DNA of 21,906 nt from CAYWLQ01 sp964458775 (lineage in GTDB: Bacteria; Myxococcota_A; Polyangia; JAAYKL01): assembly GCA_964458775.1 (NCBI GenBank), contig CAYWLQ010000099.1, positions 1 through 21,906 on the forward strand. Direction: 5' to 3'. How positions within the stretch are numbered: the stretch's first letter is position 1; every line of letters begins with the position of its first letter. Below the pieces are notes generated by a model that saw only the letters and a list, made by a program, of their open reading frames with translations, ran no database searches and was not told the DNA's origin. The position numbers and the translations under genes are program-made. Shown here piece by piece: positions 16,331 through 21,906 of the stretch.

Positions 16331-18250
16331 ATGAGCAGAACCATCGGAATCGACCTTGGAACAACCAACAGTGCTGTTTCTGTTATTGAAGGCAAAGATC
16401 CCATTATCATTACCAATGAAGAAGGCGGAAGAACAACTCCTTCAGTTGTCGCTTGGGATACTCAGGGCGAAGTTCTGGTGGGACAGATTGCAAAACGCCA
16501 GGCTATTACAAACCCTGAGAATACGGTTTTTTCCATTAAGCGATTTATGGGAAGAAAATACGCTGAAGTAAAAGAAGAGATTTCCATGGTGCCCTACAAG
16601 GTAGTGGAAACCGCCAACAAAGATGCAGCAGTGGAAATAGAAGGCAAGGTAGTTGCCCCCCCGGAAGTTTCCGCCAAGGTCCTTATAAAACTGAAAAAAG
16701 CTGCCGAAGACTATCTTGGAGAACCTGTAGATAGTGCAGTTATCACAGTTCCTGCCTATTTTAATGATGCGCAACGACAGGCCACCAAAGATGCAGGACG
16801 TATTGCCGGATTGGATGTAAAACGTATCGTCAATGAGCCGACAGCCGCAGCACTTGCATACGGATTGGACAAAAAATCTGAAGAAGTAATCGCTGTGTAT
16901 GACTTCGGCGGCGGAACTTTTGATATTTCTATTCTCGAAGTGGGCGACAATGTTGTTCAGGTTATATCAACAAACGGAGATACTCATTTAGGCGGCGACA
17001 ATGTTGACCAGCGTATTATTGAGTATTTGATTGCGGAATTTAAAAAAGATCAGGGGATTGATGTTTCAAAAGACAAAATGGTGTTGCAGCGATTAAAAGA
17101 GGCTGCCGAAAAAGCTAAGATTGACTTAAGCTCATTGATGGAAACCCAAGTAAACCTGCCTTTCTTAACCGCAGACGCATCCGGTCCGAAACATTTAAAT
17201 TTAAGACTTTCTCGCGCCAAATTTGAATCTATGATTGAAGACCTGGTTGAAAAGACTCTTGAACCTTGCAGAAAAGCTCTTGCTGATGCCGACAAGCGTC
17301 CCGGAGATATTGACCAGGTTGTATTGGTCGGCGGTTCAACGCGTATTCCGTTAGTACAGAAAAAACTGGTTGAATTCTTTGGGAAAGAGCCGCACCGCGG
17401 TGTTAATCCGGACGAAGTAGTTGCGATGGGTGCTGCTGTTCAAGCCGGCGTATTATCAGGAGATGTTAAAGACCTGCTTCTTCTCGATGTAACACCTCTG
17501 TCGTTGGGAGTAGAAACCTTAGGCGGCGTGATGACTGTAATGATTCCGCGAAACACCACAATTCCGACCAAGAAGTCTGAGGTCTATTCGACAGCCGCTG
17601 ACAATCAGACTTCAGTTGAGATTCATGTATTGCAGGGTGAGCGTCCGATGGCTGCTCAAAATCGTACACTTGGTAAATTCCACCTCGAAGGGATTATGCC
17701 GGCACCTCGAGGGGTTCCAAAAGTTGAAGTTACTTTTGATATTGATGCCAACGGCATCGTTAACGTTTCAGCCAAAGACATGGCAACAGGTAAAGAGCAA
17801 AAAATTACAATTACTTCATCTTCAGGTTTATCAGAAACCGAAATTCAGAAGATGGTAGAAGATGCTGAGAAGAACAAAGCAGAAGACGAAAAACGCAAGA
17901 AAGATATTGAAACCAAGAATCAGGCTGAACAGTTGCTATACGCAACACAAAAAACTTTAAATGAAAATAAAGATAAAATTCCGGCCGGCGAAGTAGCAAA
18001 TATTGAAAAAGAATTGAACACCTTGAAATCAGCTATAGATTCAGGCGATGCTGAAAAAATAGAAGCCGGAATGCAAAGTCTTACCCAAGCCTCGCACAAA
18101 TTGGCTGAAATTATGTATCAACAGGTTCAGGATAAACAACCGTCTGCTTCCGGTACGTCATCCGGAAGCGGTGATTCTGCTGCGTCAAGTTCAGAAGACA
18201 AAGATGACTCCGATGTAATTGACGCCGAATTTGAAGAAACCAAAAACTAA
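16331..18250 (+). CDS. dnaK: chaperone protein DnaK (Hsp70)
   Basis: A full-length 639-residue Hsp70 that uses ATP to hold and release unfolded proteins in the cytoplasm together with DnaJ and GrpE. Seen: the first Hsp70 signature IGIDLGTTNSAV (5-16), DFGGGTFDISILE (191-203), VVLVGGSTRIPLVQK near 330-345, the linker VKDLLLLDVTPLSLG, a substrate domain, and a Gly/Ser-rich tail ending DVIDAEFEETKN, the usual bacterial C-terminus. ATG preceded by AGGAGG with 6-nt spacing. grpE and dnaJ are not adjacent. The gene stands as its own unit, divergent from iorA. Confidence 0.98.
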   Translation: MSRTIGIDLGTTNSAVSVIEGKDPIIITNEEGGRTTPSVVAWDTQGEVLVGQIAKRQAITNPENTVFSIKRFMGRKYAEVKEEISMVPYKVVETANKDAAVEIEGKVVAPPEVSAKVLIKLKKAAEDYLGEPVDSAVITVPAYFNDAQRQATKDAGRIAGLDVKRIVNEPTAAALAYGLDKKSEEVIAVYDFGGGTFDISILEVGDNVVQVISTNGDTHLGGDNVDQRIIEYLIAEFKKDQGIDVSKDKMVLQRLKEAAEKAKIDLSSLMETQVNLPFLTADASGPKHLNLRLSRAKFESMIEDLVEKTLEPCRKALADADKRPGDIDQVVLVGGSTRIPLVQKKLVEFFGKEPHRGVNPDEVVAMGAAVQAGVLSGDVKDLLLLDVTPLSLGVETLGGVMTVMIPRNTTIPTKKSEVYSTAADNQTSVEIHVLQGERPMAAQNRTLGKFHLEGIMPAPRGVPKVEVTFDIDANGIVNVSAKDMATGKEQKITITSSSGLSETEIQKMVEDAEKNKAEDEKRKKDIETKNQAEQLLYATQKTLNENKDKIPAGEVANIEKELNTLKSAIDSGDAEKIEAGMQSLTQASHKLAEIMYQQVQDKQPSASGTSSGSGDSAASSSEDKDDSDVIDAEFEETKN

Positions 18251-18429
18251 TCTTTACTTTCCTCGCAATCATTGCAACTACTTTTTCTGTGAGTTCATTT
18301 GTAACAAAGAGTCTTCTCAATAAATTGGCCAAAGGCTTTCAAGGCAACCTTTGCACTGACAACAACAATAGTGCTGCGCTAAGAAAAGAGAGATGCACAT
18401 TCTTTCAGCTGAAACAGATTCAGGCAGGT

Positions 18430-19905
18430 ATGAAAACAGGAATAATATTCATAATAATAGCTGCTTGGTGTATTTATACTTCTCCTTTAACAGCATCTGA
18501 AATTAAGAGGATTCCTTCGTCTGAAGAATTGACAAACGCTGCTTTTGCCGAAGCCTGGATTGCTTTTAGGCGTGATATTGACGGTTTGTGCGGTAGTAGA
18601 GTAGATGCAAGACTGTCAACAGCTTGGTTTGATGAAATGTCACAATCCATGCTGAGAGACATTCTTAAATCGGCTTCGGATCATGAAGTAATATACCAAG
18701 CTGCTCTTCGCTTGGCACGGATGCCTTCAAACTCAAATAGAGCATTGTTATCAGAATTGCAGATAAGATACGAAGGCATTTTTCTGGGCAAATTAATAGG
18801 TTCTGCGGGGATAAAAGCGGGTAACAGATCGGTTAGAAGCCAAGCGTTAGCTGATCTTAAGAGCCCCGTTTGGGAAATTAGAGCGGCAGCCGGTGTAATG
18901 TTGGCTGCAGCAAAAGAAAATGCAGGTATTTCTTATTTTCGTTCTGTTTTTAAGAACGGCGGCGAAGAAGGGGATTTTGCAACTTGGGCGCTCGGTCGTT
19001 TTGGAAGTCGAGAAGAAGAGCTTGCTATCAAGCAAGAACTAAACAAACAACCGGGCAATATTGCTTTGCGCGCGGCTTTAGGTGAAAGTGTTTTTAAAAG
19101 GATTTTTCCAAATCTGTATCTTGCCTTTCTGGCTCAATTTCGTTTCTTTTCTGACGGAATATCTACTGAAGGTCTTTATGACTCTTGGTTTGTTGCTGTA
19201 GAACATTCGGTTTCTGATGGGGCTGATAACAACGAAGCTTTGCGCCGAAATCTATTAAAGCTGAAAGGCAAACCGATTGTCGGCGAAGACATTGATATTT
19301 GGGATAGGCGAATAACCTTGTTTATTGAGTTTATTGAGCAAACCGAAACAAAATTGAAAACAACGGCGACTCCCAAATGGCCCAAGGACTTTGAAGATGC
19401 GCTGCAAGCTGTTCGAACACGACCTAGTAGGGAAAACCCAAATTATGAAATGATTTTTTACAATAGAGTAGCATCATTCATTTCTTTAATTAAAACAATA
19501 GGACCGAAAGTTAATTTTGAAGAGCTGTCAGAACCCGAAAATGAGTTGGGAATGATATCTCCAGGAGCAAATCGCGCTATCGACGGCAATATTGCAACAT
19601 CTCAATATCTTCAAAAAAACACACCCCTTGTTTTAACCCATAAAAAGAAATCAATTCTCAAAACCATTGATTTTCTTTCGTGGTGTCCTGACCATGTTTC
19701 CCAAGAACGGCAAGTTTCCATTGTGGTAGAAGGATTGGATGAAAACGCAAAACAATGGACAGTTAAAGGCATTCTTAATACTAACCGCTTCGGTCTTCAA
19801 AAAATAACTGTCAATAGAATCTCTTATGACCGAATCAATATAAGTATTGTCGATCTACCGGATAAAGAGTTGACATGTATTACAGAAATTAAGTGTCAGT
19901 TTTAG
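18430..19905 (+). CDS. exported protein of unknown function with HEAT-like helices and possible discoidin-like C-terminus
   Basis: I do not recognise a named family. From ATG 18430 the protein is 491 residues with a clear signal peptide (MKTGIIFIIIAAWCIYTS, cleavage near TA/SE at 22-23). The frame stays open upstream to a GTG at 18289, but that extension is polar and would bury the signal, so 18430 is preferred although its ribosome binding site is weak. Residues about 85-225 look like paired helices of HEAT/armadillo type (YQAALRLARMPSN, SPVWEIRAAAGVMLAAAKE, GDFATWALGRFGSREEELAI). The last about 110 residues (NRAIDGNIATSQY, then beta-rich IVVEGLDENAKQWTVKG) recall a galactose-binding/F5-F8C sandwich, where AIDG-N-T marks the first loop. 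Monocistronic; about 180 nt after dnaK. Confidence 0.7.
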   Translation: MKTGIIFIIIAAWCIYTSPLTASEIKRIPSSEELTNAAFAEAWIAFRRDIDGLCGSRVDARLSTAWFDEMSQSMLRDILKSASDHEVIYQAALRLARMPSNSNRALLSELQIRYEGIFLGKLIGSAGIKAGNRSVRSQALADLKSPVWEIRAAAGVMLAAAKENAGISYFRSVFKNGGEEGDFATWALGRFGSREEELAIKQELNKQPGNIALRAALGESVFKRIFPNLYLAFLAQFRFFSDGISTEGLYDSWFVAVEHSVSDGADNNEALRRNLLKLKGKPIVGEDIDIWDRRITLFIEFIEQTETKLKTTATPKWPKDFEDALQAVRTRPSRENPNYEMIFYNRVASFISLIKTIGPKVNFEELSEPENELGMISPGANRAIDGNIATSQYLQKNTPLVLTHKKKSILKTIDFLSWCPDHVSQERQVSIVVEGLDENAKQWTVKGILNTNRFGLQKITVNRISYDRINISIVDLPDKELTCITEIKCQF

Positions 19906-20327
19906 TCGGCTTTTGCTCGGTTTGTTATTGTTGCTATTTTTCACCTACGATATCCGGGTTCCACATATTGCCTGTCATTGCCGGCAAATAGAGATATTCC
20001 AGATAGCCGCTATACCAATAGTCATCCCTAAGGTTTCCGGATTCGGTAACAAACGCATCAACAACAGTTTGTGTATTGGCGATAGCAGCAACTGCCAAGC
20101 TGCCAACCGTGGCCATATTGTGATTGGTTCCTACAACTGATCCGTCAAGATTATGTTCGTCCTTGATATTCGCCAAACCAACACAGTTCGTAGTGTAAAA
20201 CCTCGATGTTACGAATTTATGTTGTCGCTTGACGGGCAGTTCGAAAAAGGCTCTTATTATGACTACGGGGTCTCACGAGGCAAACCGCCGTCAACCCTCA
20301 ACGCCCCGCTCGCAGAAAGGTTCCTAA
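19906..20327. other. 422-nt gap holding a gene remnant and a composition change
   Basis: The left two thirds are AT-rich and contain a minus-strand reading frame that resembles the end of a glycosidase (listed separately). From about 20200 the base composition turns GC-richer and continues so into the next gene. A possible plus-strand promoter, TTGACG (20229-20234) with TATTAT (20255-20260), has a too-long 20-nt spacer. No clear terminator follows the gene ending at 19905. Confidence 0.4.
19934..20272 (-). pseudogene. 3' remnant of a glycosidase-like gene (possibly GH8)
   Basis: On the minus strand the frame is open from after a stop at 20273-20275 to a stop at 19934. There is no ATG; a TTG at 20174-20176 is the only start-like codon, without a convincing ribosome binding site. 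The residues read like the end of a secreted glycosidase rather than noise: NLDGSVVGTNHNMATVGSL, VVDAFVTESGNLRDDYWY and SGYLEYLYLPAMTGNMWNP. GH8-type enzymes end in such a Tyr-rich 'Y-Y-...L-Y-L-L-A-L-T-G-N' helix. The N-terminal catalytic part is missing, and upstream DNA changes composition, so I read it as a decayed or truncated gene. Family name is a guess from pattern; a short genuine gene cannot be excluded. Confidence 0.4.
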
Positions 20328-21557
20328 ATGATGTGTAAATCCGGTCTTCTTGAAAAACACTTTTGGAAGATGATTGATTTTCGAAGCAAACGGATGGGCC
20401 GTTTCAAAGCTTTGCTCCGGATTTCGACCGTGATCGTTGCGTCGCTTTGGGGATGCGGCAAAAACAGTGCCCCGATCTCATCTGTTGAGAAAACGCTCGA
20501 AGACGAACGCCTTGATCGCGTCCTTGCTGCGTTGTTTGAGATCGAAAAAAGCAGCGGCCAAGCGCGTATCGACGCGCGCTTTCGTTTCTATGACTTTCGC
20601 TCGGGCCTGTCGGTCACATCGGAGGATGCGGCGCTTCTCCCCAGACTGGAAGCTTTGCTTGACTCCAAGGATTTGGGGGACATAGAATTGGGAGTTAGAC
20701 TCGTCTGCAATGTGCACCATTCTAAATCGCTTCCCAAACTGTGGAAAATCGCCTCCGATACTCAGAGCTCGGCGCGAGGCCTTGCGATTGAATGCATTGC
20801 TGCGGAATACAAGGATCCAAAGCTTATTCCTGTTCTTAGAGACATTATCGCTCACGACGAGAACCTGCGCTTAGTAGCTGTTCGCGCCCTGGGCGCTTAC
20901 ACAAGTGACCCCGCAATCGTTCAATATTTGCACGAGCTGCTCACGGATCCGAAATGTGTCCTTTACGCCAAGGAGGCATTGAGGCGCTCCTCCCTGCCGT
21001 TCGACACGGAAGAAGCCGTTCCCGCACAGATGTCCTACTCGCACCTTGGGCTGGGCCTCAGCATTGATTACCCTGAGAATTGGCCGAGTGAAAATAAAGA
21101 CGGCTATGTGATGTTCTTTCGAAACTCCGAACTTGACGCGACTTTCGGTGTGAGAATCCCGACACCGAGCGACGGCCTGAGTGCGAAGCGACTGATTGCC
21201 CAAATGGAGAAGAAAGAGCACCTAAAAAACCAGCTTGGCGCAAAGATGGACGACGGAATGAGAAAGAGCGCCGAATTGATAGGCGCAAGAGATGTCGCGT
21301 CCGGAAGATACACAGTCCTAAGAGGAAAACGCGATATTGTGCTTCGAGCAATCGTCCTTGTCGAATCGGGGCGCGCAATCATCGTCGACGGTGAAAGCCC
21401 TGTCGAGTCCGCAAACGCTTTTGAGGAGGTTTTCGAGAAAATATGGCGCACTCTCAGCATTGAAAAGCCCGATCAGGCGTTTATTGAACAACTCGTCGAC
21501 GCTATCGAAGCTGCTTCAAAAAACGCCGCGACCGATAATCCCACTGTGCCTTTTTAG
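20328..21557 (+). CDS. HEAT-repeat lipoprotein with C-terminal YPENW (PsbP/DcrB-like) domain, function unknown
   Basis: The 409-residue frame contains a lipoprotein signal around residues 23-43 (GRFKALLRISTVIVASLWGC, lipobox SLWGC, Cys43). ATG 20328 has AAAGG 7 nt upstream but gives a long N-region; ATG at 20370 (GGAAG close by) or 20394 would give a standard signal peptide. Residues about 100-220 are HEAT-like helical pairs (LIPVLRDIIAHDENLRLVAVRALGAYTSD, read over 166-193). Residues about 235-378 begin LGLGLSIDYPENW and resemble the PsbP/DcrB-type domain of bacterial lipoproteins. Its GC content is clearly higher than its left neighbours (35 of 60 bases at 20941-21000 against 22 of 60 at 19321-19380), which suggests recent arrival or a foreign segment. 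No functional assignment is possible. Confidence 0.7.
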   Translation: MMCKSGLLEKHFWKMIDFRSKRMGRFKALLRISTVIVASLWGCGKNSAPISSVEKTLEDERLDRVLAALFEIEKSSGQARIDARFRFYDFRSGLSVTSEDAALLPRLEALLDSKDLGDIELGVRLVCNVHHSKSLPKLWKIASDTQSSARGLAIECIAAEYKDPKLIPVLRDIIAHDENLRLVAVRALGAYTSDPAIVQYLHELLTDPKCVLYAKEALRRSSLPFDTEEAVPAQMSYSHLGLGLSIDYPENWPSENKDGYVMFFRNSELDATFGVRIPTPSDGLSAKRLIAQMEKKEHLKNQLGAKMDDGMRKSAELIGARDVASGRYTVLRGKRDIVLRAIVLVESGRAIIVDGESPVESANAFEEVFEKIWRTLSIEKPDQAFIEQLVDAIEAASKNAATDNPTVPF

Positions 21558-21598
21558 AGCAGAACCTCCAAGAGATGACGCCCATTGCTGACAAAGAT

Positions 21599-21638
21599 AT
21601 ATAGGATATATAGGGGACATATAGGATATATAGGGGAC
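21599..21638 (+). repeat. Two exact tandem copies of a 20-bp unit
   Basis: The unit ATATAGGATATATAGGGGAC occurs at 21599-21618 and 21619-21638 without mismatch. It is the TATATAGG version of the same theme as the ATATACAGGGG units further right. Confidence 0.9.
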
Positions 21639-21689
21639 ATAGACTAATAGAAAAACCTGTTTTATTTTCGTTCCAGTCTTTCATATTGA
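21633..21689 (+). repeat. 57-bp repeat, copy 1
   Basis: Begins GGGGACATAGACTAATAG and ends CAGTCTTTCATATTGA. Inside, AGACT (21641-21645) pairs with AGTCT (21675-21679), and GAAAA (21650-21654) with TTTTC (21665-21669), giving an imperfect hairpin with a 4/5-nt internal loop and a 10-nt apical loop. Confidence 0.9.
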
Positions 21690-21745
21690 TATACAGGTGA
21701 TATACAGGGGATATACAGGGGATATACAGGGGAGATATACAGGGG
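21689..21745 (+). repeat. Five tandem 11-bp units (ATATACAGGGG)
   Basis: Units lie at 21689-21699 (one change, GGTG for GGGG), 21700-21710, 21711-21721, 21722-21732 and, after a 2-nt AG insertion, 21735-21745. The last unit runs straight into copy 2 of the 57-bp repeat, so the short and long repeats share the GGGG. Confidence 0.9.
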
Positions 21746-21798
21746 ACATAGACTAATAGAAAAACCTGTTTTATTTTCGTTCCAGTCTTTCATATTGA
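21742..21798 (+). repeat. 57-bp repeat, copy 2
   Basis: Identical to copy 1 as far as I can read, displaced by 109 nt, with the same hairpin arms. It is followed by a unique 47-nt stretch (about 21799-21845) beginning AGCTCTTTGAAAATTGAAT. Confidence 0.9.
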
Positions 21799-21859
21799 AG
21801 CTCTTTGAAAATTGAATTATGTCTATTTCAATAAATGACAAGCATACAGGGGATATATA

Positions 21860-21906
21860 GGGGACATAGACTAATAGAAAAACCTGTTTCATTTTCGTTC
21901 CAGTCT
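21860..21906 (+). repeat. 57-bp repeat, copy 3 (cut by window end)
   Basis: The first 47 nt match copies 1 and 2 except for one T-to-C change at 21890, which falls in the apical loop of the predicted hairpin; both stems are kept. It is preceded by one ATACAGGGG unit and one ATATATAGGGG unit (21844-21863). Confidence 0.88.

Larger units (their letters stand above)
21558..21906. repeat. Repeat field: short tandem units and a three-copy hairpin-bearing repeat
   Basis: No gene is supported; minus-strand reading frames here are just translated repeats. After a short lead-in, two kinds of repeat alternate: tandem units built on ATATAYAGGGG and a 57-bp element in three copies. The third 57-bp copy runs off the window, so the field continues beyond position 21906. 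Confidence 0.85.

Noticed and set aside
18289..18429. GTG start at 18289 for the exported HEAT-like protein
   Set aside because: It would add 47 polar residues before an obvious signal peptide that begins at the ATG at 18430.
20153..20338. 61-codon plus-strand frame ending just inside the 20328 gene
   Set aside because: It has no ribosome binding site and no recognisable motif, spans the composition break, and overlaps the better supported lipoprotein start.
21502..21892. Minus-strand reading frames of 60-76 codons over the repeat field
   Set aside because: They translate the repeats into repetitive Tyr/Ile/Pro/Ser strings with no ribosome binding site; stop-free runs are a by-product of the repeat sequence.
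21633..21906. Possible CRISPR array in the terminal repeats
   Set aside because: The long repeats are 57 bp, the intervals are uneven, and one 'spacer' is itself low-complexity tandem repeat. No cas gene is in the window. Only the unseen sequence to the right could change this.

Overview
The window is a stretch of ordinary-looking bacterial chromosome with about 16 intact protein genes and no rRNA, tRNA or transposase genes that I can see. The genome is AT-leaning, most genes have AGGAG-type ribosome binding sites, and the cell is Gram-negative: there is an outer-membrane porin ending in Tyr, several lipobox signal peptides, and a full-length Gram-negative-type DnaK. A two-subunit ferredoxin-dependent 2-oxoacid oxidoreductase (IorAB) points to anaerobic or microaerobic life. 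Lipoproteins with Asp/Gly-rich linkers and Cys-rich tails, a serpin lipoprotein and HEAT-like exported proteins fit the Myxococcota/Bradymonadota/'deltaproteobacterial' neighbourhood best. That placement is inference, not proof.

Layout. Positions 147-2214 (minus): a cyclophilin lipoprotein and a glycerol-1-phosphate dehydrogenase-like enzyme, 7 nt apart. Positions 2483-4230 (plus): panB-panC for pantothenate synthesis. Positions 4449-6929 (plus): a tight operon of Cys-rich lipoprotein, coiled-coil porin and a mini phosphate-binding-like periplasmic protein, meeting a convergent methyl-accepting chemotaxis protein (6943-8508) after 13 nt. Positions 8919-10226 (plus): a cytoplasmic GH15-like protein. 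Positions 10343-11620 (minus): a lipoprotein serpin with an inhibitory-type hinge and an acidic predicted P1 residue. Positions 12001-16015 (minus): an iorA-iorB-paaK-ACT operon with two 11-nt gene overlaps. Positions 16331-18250 (plus): dnaK with a structured leader. Positions 18430-19905: an exported protein of unknown function with HEAT-like helices and a possible discoidin-like C-terminus.

The right end differs. At 19934-20272 on the minus strand lies what looks like the 3' remnant of a glycosidase gene. From about 20200 the GC content rises, covering a HEAT-repeat/YPENW-domain lipoprotein gene (20328-21557). The window ends in a repeat field (21597-21906) made of short tandem units and three copies of a longer element able to form an imperfect hairpin.

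How genes may work together: IorAB, PaaK and the tandem ACT protein form one unit linking arylpyruvates, arylacetyl-CoA and arylacetates, probably with amino-acid sensing by ACT. The lipoprotein, porin and small binding protein look like one outer-membrane/periplasmic uptake or sensing unit, possibly linked to the adjacent chemoreceptor. The points most worth a second look are the IorA that lacks its usual C-terminal ferredoxin domain, the acidic P1 of the serpin, the porin/mini-binding-protein/MCP group, and the composition break and repeat field at the right end.
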